Positions 57,206 through 64,000 of a stretch of 64,000 nt of DNA are shown piece by piece. The notes under the pieces are model-generated. The model had not been told where the DNA came from, did not search any database, and worked only from the letters and a program-made list of their open reading frames with translations. The DNA is taken from contig JAYRJQ010000002.1 of assembly GCA_041906185.1 (NCBI GenBank), positions 124,001-188,000 of the forward strand, in the 5' to 3' direction. Numbering within the stretch: position 1 is the first letter of the stretch; each line of letters begins with the position of its first letter. This stretch comes from Roseateles_B sp041906185 (GTDB lineage: Bacteria > Pseudomonadota > Gammaproteobacteria > Burkholderiales > Burkholderiaceae_C). The translations under genes were made by a program, and so were the position numbers.

Positions 57206-58477
57206 ATGCTCAAAAGAATACCGACCCAGCAAGTCCGGCTCGGCATGTTCTTGCAGTCCATGGAGGGGTCCTGGCTGTCCCACCCCTTCTGGAAGACCAA
57301 GTTCGTGCTGCGCGAGCAGAGCGAGGTCGACGCCCTGCGCAAGAGCGGGGTGGTGGCGGTGTGGATCGACGACGAGAAGGGCCTGGACGTCGAAGGGGCC
57401 GACACCCTGACGATGCCCTCGGTGCCGGACCTGCCGCCGCAGGAGCCTCAGCCGGCACCCACGCCTGCACCGATCTCGGCCCCGGCTCCCGCTCCCGCCG
57501 ATCCGGCCCCGTTGCCCGGCGCGCGCGCCAGCCTGCACGACGAGATGGGGCGCGCCGCCCAGATCGTCGGGCGCTCGCGGGCCGCCGTGATCAACCTTTT
57601 CGGCGAGGCCCGTCTGGGCAAGGCGATCGACGCCGAGCAGTGCCTGCCGCTGGTCGAGGAAGTCGCCAACTCGGTGAGCCGCAATCCCTCGGCCCTGATC
57701 AGCCTCGCCCGGCTCAAGACCAAGGACGACTACACCTACATGCACTCGGTCGCCGTGTGCGCGCTGATGGTGTCGCTGGCCCGCCAGCTGGGCTTCGGTG
57801 AGGCCCAGATGCGTGAGGCCGGCCTGGCCGGGCTGCTGCATGACGTCGGCAAGATGGCCATGCCCATCGACGTGCTCAACAAGCCCGGGCAGCTCACCGA
57901 CGACGAGTTCGCCGTGATGCGCTCGCACCCCGTGCGCGGCTACGAGATGCTCATGGAGGGCGAGGCGGTGCCTGCCGCCGCGCTGGACGTCTGCCTGCAC
58001 CACCACGAGAAGATGGACGGCTCGGGCTATCCCAAGAAGCTCAAGGGCGAGGAGATCTCGCTGCTCTCGCGCATGGGCGCCGTCTGCGATGTCTACGACG
58101 CCATCACCTCGACCCGGCCCTACAAGAACGCCTGGGATCCGGCGGGCTCCATCCAGCGCATGGCGCAGTGGACGGGGCATTTCGACCCGGCCGTCTTCCA
58201 GGCCTTCGTGAAGAGCGTGGGCATCTATCCCGTGGGCACGCTGGTCAAGCTGCACTCCGGGCGCCTGGCCGTGGTGATCGAGCAGAGCCCGGTGCGGCTG
58301 ACGGCGCCGCTGGTGCGCGTGTTCTTCTCCACCAAGTCCCAGCTGCCCATCCCGACCGAGCTGATCAACCTCGATCTGCCGACGGCCACGGACCGCATCG
58401 TCTCCCGCGAGAACCCCGCCGACTGGGGCTTCAAGCACCTGGACGAGCTCTGGATGAAGGCCCCCGGCCAGGCCTGA
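57206..58477 (+). CDS. HD-GYP domain phosphodiesterase (DUF3391 N terminus)
   Basis: A 423-residue cytosolic c-di-GMP phosphodiesterase candidate. N-terminal DUF3391 (about 1-65), a Pro/Ala-rich linker (72-105), and an HD-GYP domain with the metal HD pair at 212-213 (LLHDVGKMAMP). HHHEKMDGSGYP (265-276) carries the GYP-type signature. The metal and GYP residues expected for hydrolysis are present. ATG 57206 is used; the earlier open frame runs through the cytochrome c region and is a shadow. It follows the cytochrome c terminator. Confidence 0.92.
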   Translation: MLKRIPTQQVRLGMFLQSMEGSWLSHPFWKTKFVLREQSEVDALRKSGVVAVWIDDEKGLDVEGADTLTMPSVPDLPPQEPQPAPTPAPISAPAPAPADPAPLPGARASLHDEMGRAAQIVGRSRAAVINLFGEARLGKAIDAEQCLPLVEEVANSVSRNPSALISLARLKTKDDYTYMHSVAVCALMVSLARQLGFGEAQMREAGLAGLLHDVGKMAMPIDVLNKPGQLTDDEFAVMRSHPVRGYEMLMEGEAVPAAALDVCLHHHEKMDGSGYPKKLKGEEISLLSRMGAVCDVYDAITSTRPYKNAWDPAGSIQRMAQWTGHFDPAVFQAFVKSVGIYPVGTLVKLHSGRLAVVIEQSPVRLTAPLVRVFFSTKSQLPIPTELINLDLPTATDRIVSRENPADWGFKHLDELWMKAPGQA

Positions 58478-58620
58478 GGCCGGCCGTCACGCCCCGGCGG
58501 CGGGGTGGGCATCGCGCCGTTCAGGGCCCTTTCGCGGCGCTTTTGCGTCCTTCGGCCAGGCGGTCCTGCCGGGATACTGAAGCCCTCTGCCTTCTGCCGA
58601 GGGCCCAGCCCCTGCCGATC

Positions 58621-60600
58621 ATGACCCGCCTCCATCCCACCCTCCCGTCTGCCGCTCCCGGCGGCCTCCGTGTGTCGCGCCTCACGGCCGGGCTGTGGCG
58701 CTGTGCGCTCGTGCTGTCGCTGACGGCCTGCGGGAGCGGAGGCGGCGGCGGGGGCAGCAGCAGCGACGGCGGCAGCGCGAGCACGCCGCCGGTCCTCAGC
58801 GGCGTGGCCGCCACCGGTGCACCGCTGGGCAGCGCGAGCGTGACGGTGCTCGATGCCAGCGGCGCCACCGTGGGTACGGGCACGACCCATCCCACCGACG
58901 GCAGCTACAAGATCACCCTGAGTGCCCAGAGCCCGCAGGCACCGCTGCTGGTCGAGGTGCGAGGGCTCAGCGCCCTAGGCGACATGGTGCTGCTGCACTC
59001 GGCCGTGCCCAAGACCGCCGCGACCATGGTGGCCAACGTGTCGCCCCTCACCGAAGGCCTGCTGGCCCTGACGATGGGCACGATGCCCGCGGCGGTGTTC
59101 AAGGACGTGCCGGGCAACAGCGCGGCCGTGGCACTGATCCCCACCCAGCTCACGGCGGCCAGCGACTTCCTCAAGACCCTCGTCAAGACCAACATCAGCG
59201 ACGCCAAGATCACGGACGCCACGACGCTGGACCTGATGGGCGATGCCAGCTTCGCGGCCAACAAGGGGCCGCAGGACCTGCTGATCGAGGCACTCCGCGC
59301 CGACCTGGGCACCAGCGCGAGCGGCGCGGCGCAGCTGGTGCTGGCCAACAAGCTCAATCCTGGTTCGCCCGCGGAGGTGGTGGTGGACCTCGCGGTCCTG
59401 AAGTCCGAGCTGGCCAAGGGCACGCTCGCCACGCCGCTCAATGCCGTCACCAGCACGCTCAAGGCCACCAGCGGTGCCAGCACGGTCCTGCCCAATGCCG
59501 CGCTGCTGGACGAGCTCGGGGCCGCATTGAACAAGATGCTGGCCCAGGGACTCTCGGCCAGCGCCATCAGCACGCACAGTCTGCTCTCGGCCTTCACCAT
59601 CAACGACAGCCGTGACAAGGTCTCGATGGCGCTCTACTTCGCGGACCTGGCCGCGAAGAACTACCAGCTCGGCCGATTCCAGATCGTGGCCTGCCTGGAC
59701 GACGTGCTGAGCTCCGGCAACTGCACGCGACTGCAGGTCAGCGCGCCGGTGACCGACTCCACGGGCAAGGTGCTGGACATCTTCCAGACGACGGTCAACT
59801 ACCTGAAATCGACGACGGCCGGCGTGCCCTCGTGGCGCCTCTACGGCAACGGCCGCAACCTCGAGTTCAACGTCCATCCGATGGCCGTCGCGACCTTCGG
59901 CGGTGACGGGGCCCTGCAGAGCGGCAGCGCCGTGAACCCGCGCGCCGGCGTGCAGCTGGACCTGCAGGCCCAGACCGTCGATGCGCCCATCACCGGCGCC
60001 CTCGAGAGCGGCGTGGTGCAGACGCCCAACGGCTTCGCCATCGCCATGGCCTACTGCGCGCGCCCTCGGATGTGCATCACGGCGGTGCCCGGATCCACCA
60101 GCACCACCGCGACCGGGCAGGCGTCGGACTTCGCGCTGCTGCAGGACAGCGTGGGCTGGATCGGCGGCGCCGACGCGCTGCGCTCGGCCAAGTACAGCAC
60201 CACCTTCACGCAGACCGGCGGCACGGCGAAGACGCAGACGGCCTTCCTGCGCGCGGCCGTTCCCATCAACCCGGCCACCAGCCGCTTCCCGATGATCGAC
60301 GACCTGGCCACCACGCCGCTGCTGGGACGCAACCTGGTCACGGGGCGCAAGTACAGCTGGGCGAAATGGGCGGCCGCCAATCCCGACATGCGCATGCTCG
60401 GCATCCGCCTCGTGCAGGGCACGAACCCGGCCACGCCCTCGCTGCGCGAGCTCAAGCTGGCCCTGCCGGTGAGCACGGAGCAGACCCTGGGCGCCAGCAT
60501 CCTGCCCGGCGGCGTCACGCCCACGGTCAGCGAGCTGTGGCTGACGGCGGCCGATTCGCAGGGGCGACGCTACTACAGCCGCTTCGCCCTCAGCTATTGA
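58621..60600 (+). CDS. large lipoprotein of unknown function
   Basis: A 659-residue lipoprotein: long basic N terminus, hydrophobic segment 24-36 and lipobox LTAC with Cys37, then a Gly/Ser linker. It is followed by a carboxypeptidase-regulatory-like beta-sandwich (PVLSGVAATGAPLGSASVTV, about 55-100) and a helical segment with many short Thr/Ala/Leu stretches. A C-terminal beta-rich domain holds the Cys pair in AYCARPRMCI. I recognise no family for the rest. The start at 58621 lacks a good Shine-Dalgarno; a -10-like GATACT lies at 58573-58578. Placed between HD-GYP and GGDEF genes, all on the plus strand. Confidence 0.7.
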   Translation: MTRLHPTLPSAAPGGLRVSRLTAGLWRCALVLSLTACGSGGGGGGSSSDGGSASTPPVLSGVAATGAPLGSASVTVLDASGATVGTGTTHPTDGSYKITLSAQSPQAPLLVEVRGLSALGDMVLLHSAVPKTAATMVANVSPLTEGLLALTMGTMPAAVFKDVPGNSAAVALIPTQLTAASDFLKTLVKTNISDAKITDATTLDLMGDASFAANKGPQDLLIEALRADLGTSASGAAQLVLANKLNPGSPAEVVVDLAVLKSELAKGTLATPLNAVTSTLKATSGASTVLPNAALLDELGAALNKMLAQGLSASAISTHSLLSAFTINDSRDKVSMALYFADLAAKNYQLGRFQIVACLDDVLSSGNCTRLQVSAPVTDSTGKVLDIFQTTVNYLKSTTAGVPSWRLYGNGRNLEFNVHPMAVATFGGDGALQSGSAVNPRAGVQLDLQAQTVDAPITGALESGVVQTPNGFAIAMAYCARPRMCITAVPGSTSTTATGQASDFALLQDSVGWIGGADALRSAKYSTTFTQTGGTAKTQTAFLRAAVPINPATSRFPMIDDLATTPLLGRNLVTGRKYSWAKWAAANPDMRMLGIRLVQGTNPATPSLRELKLALPVSTEQTLGASILPGGVTPTVSELWLTAADSQGRRYYSRFALSY

Positions 60601-60717
60601 GCAGCACTGACGCGGCGTCCGTGCGGCATCTTCACGCCGCGCGGTCCGCGGCGCCGGCGCGGGCCGCTACAGTTGGCGGATCGGCTGCGGCCGCTCCCCT
60701 CCACGGTTCCCACACGC

Positions 60718-61833
60718 ATGCTTGAGGCGCTCCAGGCCCAGAACGATCAGCTCCGCCGCCGGCTGGAGAGCCTGCTGCACCAGGCTCGCAGCAACGAGGA
60801 GAAGCTGCGCCGTTTCGAGCGGCTCGAACACGCGCTGATCGGCGCGGGTTCGCTGCCGGAGCTGCTGCGCGTGATCCTGCTGGACTACCGCGAGACCTTC
60901 GAGCTGGACGCCGTCGGCCTGTGTCTGCTGGATGCGGGCGGGGATCTCCAGCGCTGCCTGGACGAGGCCGGTGTCGACCGCGCGGCCACGTTCCCGGGTC
61001 TGCAGCTGCTGGGTACCGCCGCCGGGCAGCCGCTGCTGCTGCAGCTCGGGCAGCGGCCCGTGCTGGGCCAGTTCCAGGCCTGGCGGCATGCCTGCCTCTT
61101 CGGGCCGGATCGGGGCGCTGGCCTCGCATCCGTCGCCGTGCTGCCGCTGGTGCGGCAGGGGCAGCTGATCGGCAGCCTGCAGTTCGCCAGCCGTGACGGC
61201 CGCCGCTACGAGGCGGATGCCGGCACGGAGTTCCTCGAGCGTCTGGCCGCCATCGTGGCGATCTGCCTGGACAACGTGCTCAACCAGGAGCGCCTGCGCC
61301 AGGCCGGCATCACCGACGCGTTGACCGGCCTGCACAACCGCCGCTACTTCGAGCAGCGCTGCCCGATCGAGGTCGGCGAGGCGCAGCGCCATGGCCACGG
61401 CCTGGCCTGTCTGTTCCTCGATGTGGACCACTTCAAGCGCATCAACGACACCCACGGGCACCCGGTGGGCGACGAGGTGCTGCGCCAGGTCGGCCAGCGC
61501 ATCCGCCAGCAGCTGCGTGCCGGCGACACCATGGCCCGCTACGGCGGCGAGGAGTTCGTTGTCCTGCTGCCGCGCTGCCCCGACGAGCACGCCCTGGAGA
61601 CGGCCGAGCGCATCCGGCGGGCCCTATGCGAGACCTGCGTCGTGCTGCCGGACGGCACGCAGCTGCCGGTGACGCTGTCGGCGGGGCTCGCGCTGCTGTC
61701 GCAGCTGCTGACGAGCTCGCAGCTGCCGCTCTTGGCGGGCAGCCTCGTCGCCGCGGCCGATGCGGCGCTCTATGCCGCCAAGGCGCAGGGGCGCAACCGG
61801 ATCGTGCTGGGCGGGCAGGGCGCCGGCGCCTGA
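60718..61833 (+). CDS. GGDEF diguanylate cyclase
   Basis: A 371-residue cytosolic diguanylate cyclase. The N-terminal coiled coil (1-36) is followed by a DUF484/GAF-like domain (about 40-188) and a GGDEF domain with LTGLHNRR (202-209), DVDHFKRIND and the active motif GGEEF (276-280). The inhibitory I-site RxxD is present as RAGD (267-270), five residues before it, so product inhibition is likely. ATG 60718; an upstream TTG at 60673 would add 15 residues. It is convergent with the small membrane protein gene. Confidence 0.93.
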   Translation: MLEALQAQNDQLRRRLESLLHQARSNEEKLRRFERLEHALIGAGSLPELLRVILLDYRETFELDAVGLCLLDAGGDLQRCLDEAGVDRAATFPGLQLLGTAAGQPLLLQLGQRPVLGQFQAWRHACLFGPDRGAGLASVAVLPLVRQGQLIGSLQFASRDGRRYEADAGTEFLERLAAIVAICLDNVLNQERLRQAGITDALTGLHNRRYFEQRCPIEVGEAQRHGHGLACLFLDVDHFKRINDTHGHPVGDEVLRQVGQRIRQQLRAGDTMARYGGEEFVVLLPRCPDEHALETAERIRRALCETCVVLPDGTQLPVTLSAGLALLSQLLTSSQLPLLAGSLVAAADAALYAAKAQGRNRIVLGGQGAGA

Positions 61834-61879
61834 GCGGGGACCAGGGGAACAGGGGGGCAGTCGTGCCGAGGCAGGCCGG

Positions 61880-62386
61880 CTAGTCCATCCGGCTGAGGCC
61901 GGCTTCCCATTCCTCGACGTGCGTGCCGTGCGGGCGGACCCGCTGGCGGGCCGGCAGGAGCCGGTAGCCGAGCCAGGCGCCGAGCAGGATGGCGAGGCTG
62001 TTCTGCAGGCCCCAGAACGGCGGCATGCGGGCGGAGGTCAGCAGCGTGAAGGCTGACCACACCTTGGTGGCGTCCAGCTGCGCCAGGGCGAAGAAACCGG
62101 CCGTGAACGTGACCACCATCGCCAGCCCCATGCCGATGCGGTACCAGAGCCAGGTCTGCCGCCGGCTGCGCTGACGCGAGCGCAGGGTGAAGTAGGTCCA
62201 GGCCAGCGCCATCAGCAGCGAGGGCAGGGCCAGCGCGGACAGGCGCAGGGCCAGCGCGAGCAGATCGGTACGCCCGACCAGCAGCCAGCTCAGCGGCGTG
62301 GCGGCTGCAGCCATGGCGGCGGCGAGGCCGCCGACATAGACGGCGAATCCGGAAAGAAAGGCGAGGGGCCTGCGATGGCTTTGCAT
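61880..62386 (-). CDS. small membrane protein of unknown function
   Basis: A 168-residue protein with four hydrophobic segments (about 8-30, 38-60, 85-108, 118-140) and a polar C terminus PHGTHVEEWEAGLSRMD. Function and family are not recognised. ATG 62386; the longer open frame runs through the tRNA-Ser gene and is rejected. It is convergent with the GGDEF gene. Confidence 0.6.
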   Translation of the reverse strand: MQSHRRPLAFLSGFAVYVGGLAAAMAAAATPLSWLLVGRTDLLALALRLSALALPSLLMALAWTYFTLRSRQRSRRQTWLWYRIGMGLAMVVTFTAGFFALAQLDATKVWSAFTLLTSARMPPFWGLQNSLAILLGAWLGYRLLPARQRVRPHGTHVEEWEAGLSRMD

Positions 62387-62472
62387 GCGGGGAACTGCGG
62401 CAATGCGAAGGCCGCACGATGCGGCCTCGAGCCATGCTAGCGCCGCAGGGGGGCGGGCGCCACGTGAATACT

Positions 62473-62562
62473 TGGCGGAGACGGTGAGATTCGAACTCAC
62501 GGAGGGGGTAAGCCCTCGGCGGTTTTCAAGACCGCTGCCTTAAACCACTCGGCCACGTCTCC
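62473..62562 (-). tRNA. tRNA-Ser (anticodon TGA)
   Basis: Minus strand, 90 nt including CCA. Acceptor GGAGACG / CGTCTCC with discriminator G, a long variable arm (GAGGGCTTACCCCCTC) as expected for tRNA-Ser, anticodon loop CTTGAAA (anticodon at 62528-62526), and T arm with GTTCGAATC. It reads UCA codons. No mobile element is next to it. Confidence 0.97.
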
Positions 62563-62645
62563 AGGGGAGGAGGCGGATTCTAGCGCTCAATCCTCGGGGT
62601 GCTTTCGCCGGTGCGGGGAGGGCGCAGGGGCGAGGGCGGCGGCGC

Positions 62646-63473
62646 TCAGCCCGGCTTCTGCGCCTGCTCGCACCGCACCTGCACGATCTCGCGCACGCCG
62701 CCGCGCCCGTCGAGCACGGCCGCGCTCAGCGCACCGCCCCAGACGCAGCCGGTGTCCAGCGCCAGCAGGTCCGGGCGCTGCTGCAGCCCGAGCGTCGACC
62801 AGTGACCGAAGGCGACGGGCTGGCCGGCGCTGCGTCGCTGCGGGACCTCGAACCAGGGCATGAAGCCGGCCGGCGCCTCGCCCGCGCCGTCCTTGCTCTT
62901 GAACTCCAGCTGCCCCTGGGCGGAGCAGAAGCGCAGGCGGGTCAGCACGTTGACGATGAAACGCAGGCGCGCGGTGCCGGTGAGGCCGGGGGCCCAGCGG
63001 TCGGGCTCGTTGCCGTACATCTCGTGCAGAAAGCCCGGCAGGTCCGGCCCGCGGAGCACGGTCTCGACCTCGCGCGCCCGGGCGAGGGTGTCCTCGCGAT
63101 CCCATTGCGGCACGACGCCGGCATGCACCAGCAGCCAGCCTTCCGCCTCGCCGGCCAGGCGCTGGTGGCGCAGCCAGTCCAGCAGCGCCTCGCGGTCGGG
63201 GGTGTCGAGGATCTCGCGCAGGGTGTCGCTCTTGCCCGGCTTGCGGGCGCCATGCGCGGCGGCCAGCAGGTGCAGGTCGTGGTTGCCGAGCAGGCAGGGC
63301 GCGGCGTCCCCCAGGCGCTGCAGGCGGCGCAGGGTGGCCAGCGAGGCCGGGCCGCGGTTGACGAGGTCGCCCAGGCAGTGGAGGCGGTCGCGCGAGGGGG
63401 AGAAGTCCAGCGTCAGCAGCAGGCGCTCCAGCGCGTCGCAGCAGCCCTGCAGGTCACCGATGAGGTAGTTCAT
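62646..63473 (-). CDS. apaH: symmetrical diadenosine tetraphosphatase
   Basis: Hydrolyses Ap4A to two ADP. The 275-residue metallophosphatase has the motifs GDLQGCCDAL, GDLVNRGP and GNHDLHL for the di-metal site, and HAGVVPQWD later. ATG 63473 follows a GTG at 63476; either is possible. There is no Shine-Dalgarno, and on the minus strand CACAAT ends 7 bases before the ATG, a leaderless candidate. It is divergent from the CNNM-type gene. Confidence 0.96.
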   Translation of the reverse strand: MNYLIGDLQGCCDALERLLLTLDFSPSRDRLHCLGDLVNRGPASLATLRRLQRLGDAAPCLLGNHDLHLLAAAHGARKPGKSDTLREILDTPDREALLDWLRHQRLAGEAEGWLLVHAGVVPQWDREDTLARAREVETVLRGPDLPGFLHEMYGNEPDRWAPGLTGTARLRFIVNVLTRLRFCSAQGQLEFKSKDGAGEAPAGFMPWFEVPQRRSAGQPVAFGHWSTLGLQQRPDLLALDTGCVWGGALSAAVLDGRGGVREIVQVRCEQAQKPG

Positions 63474-63480
63474 CACCGGG

Positions 63481-63486
63481 ATTGTG
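63481..63486 (-). promoter_or_regulatory. -10-like CACAAT at the apaH start
   Basis: CACAAT on the minus strand ends 7 bases before the apaH ATG, without a Shine-Dalgarno between. The match to TATAAT is modest and no -35 is seen. Confidence 0.3.
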
Positions 63487-63587
63487 CGGTCGGATTCGCC
63501 ACGGGCTTCTGCTACGCTTGCGCGCTTCGACTGGATTTATCGCGTCCGCCCCGGGTTTTCCCTTGATTCCGGCCCTGGACGCTCTCA

Positions 63588-64000
63588 ATGGATACCGCCC
63601 TTCTTCTCTTTCTGCTGCTGCTCAACGGGTTCTTCGCGATGACGGAAATGGCCCTGTCGGCCAGTCGCAAGGCACGGCTGCAGGTGCTGGTGGAGGCAGG
63701 CGAATCCGGGGCGCAGGCCGCGATGGACCTGCACGACGACCCCACCAAGTTCCTCTCCACCGTGCAGATCGGCATCACCTCGATCGGCGTGCTGAACGGC
63801 ATCGTCGGCGATGCCGCGTTCTCGGCGCCGCTGGCCGCCTGGCTGAAGACCGTCACGCCCCTGCACGACCGCGCCGTGGAAATCACGGCCACCGCGCTGG
63901 TGGTGCTGATCATCACGGTGGTCACCATCATCTTCGGCGAACTGGTGCCCAAGCGCCTGGGCCAGATCTACCCGGAGACGGTCGCCCGCATGGTGGCGCC
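63588..64000 (+). CDS. CNNM/CorC-type hemolysin-family transporter (partial, 3' end missing)
   Basis: N-terminal 137 residues of a CNNM (DUF21) domain protein: MDTALLLFLLLLNGFFAMTE, the ALSASRKARLQ motif, VQIGITSIGVLNGIVGD and TIIFGELVPKRLGQ. These fit the HlyC/CorC or YfjD/YrrA class of Mg/Co or Na exporters, which continue with a CBS pair and a CorC_HlyC domain. The reading frame is open at the window edge. A -10-like TACGCT lies at 63513-63518 in the upstream spacer. Divergent from apaH. Confidence 0.85.
   Translation, partial: MDTALLLFLLLLNGFFAMTEMALSASRKARLQVLVEAGESGAQAAMDLHDDPTKFLSTVQIGITSIGVLNGIVGDAAFSAPLAAWLKTVTPLHDRAVEITATALVVLIITVVTIIFGELVPKRLGQIYPETVARMVA

Overview
The window is a high-GC (about 70 %) chromosomal segment of a Gram-negative bacterium, most likely a betaproteobacterium of the Burkholderiales (Leptothrix/Rubrivivax/Roseateles-like). 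The reasons are the gene families and their order: ubiJ-ubiB, DUF502-aspS, nudB followed by an endonuclease/exonuclease/phosphatase gene and a cardiolipin synthase gene, tamA-tamB, a diheme cytochrome c, an EPS locus together with a PEP-CTERM protein, and a histidine-utilisation locus of the HutF/HutG type. I see no prophage, insertion sequence, CRISPR array, integrase or plasmid function. Almost everything is ordinary chromosomal coding sequence.

Layout. 1-7.3 kb, minus strand: the promoter-proximal part of an exopolysaccharide operon (initiating sugar-phosphate transferase, outer-membrane barrel, galE, manC, rfbB, rfbD) that runs off the left edge. 7.5-20.3 kb, plus strand: ubiJ-ubiB, a sodium/solute symporter, an FmdB zinc ribbon, DUF502-aspS with a strong terminator, a block of five small accessory genes, then nudB, an EEP-family gene and a cardiolipin synthase gene. 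20.4-24.4 kb, minus: a Cys-rich secreted mini-protein, a membrane-tethered glutaredoxin translationally coupled to a TonB-dependent receptor, and an orphan periplasmic binding protein. 24.6-32.7 kb: a complete hut locus, hutU-hutH divergent from hutC-hutD-hutI-hutG-hutF, with a HutC-type operator in the promoter region. 32.8-41 kb: a chemoreceptor, an S10 peptidase, a DUF429 gene, arginase, a LOG-like protein, a MoeB/ThiF-like protein and a C-terminal processing protease. 41.4-44.5 kb: an unusual RraB-like/leucine-rich-repeat protein, a small membrane protein, tRNA-Arg(CCT) and a PEP-CTERM protein. 44.6-56.3 kb: tamB, tamA, a CoxE-like VWA gene, an EAL gene, an S9 peptidase and moxR. 56.4-64 kb: cytochrome c, HD-GYP, a large lipoprotein, GGDEF, a small membrane protein, tRNA-Ser(TGA), apaH and the start of a CNNM/CorC-type gene.

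How the genes work together. The Hut enzymes form the five-step route histidine - urocanate - imidazolonepropionate - formiminoglutamate - formylglutamate - glutamate, under one GntR-type regulator whose operator lies between the -35 and -10 of the hutU promoter. The EPS genes supply dTDP-rhamnose, GDP-mannose and UDP-galactose, start the lipid-linked repeat and provide an outer-membrane component. The PEP-CTERM protein at 44 kb fits a genome whose EPS locus is linked to exosortase. EAL, HD-GYP and GGDEF proteins within 10 kb add c-di-GMP control that may bear on EPS.

The most unusual signal is not a gene. A dispersed oligonucleotide, consensus GGCAGGCAAGACCTGACCCC (core GCAAGACCTGACCC), occurs eleven times in both orientations, in spacers, at the stop codons of four genes, and inside four housekeeping genes. 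Three copies lie in the accessory block between aspS and nudB, and an inverted pair brackets the chemoreceptor gene. A second pattern is a set of five genes whose -10-like hexamer ends 6-7 nt before the ATG with no Shine-Dalgarno sequence, suggesting leaderless transcripts.
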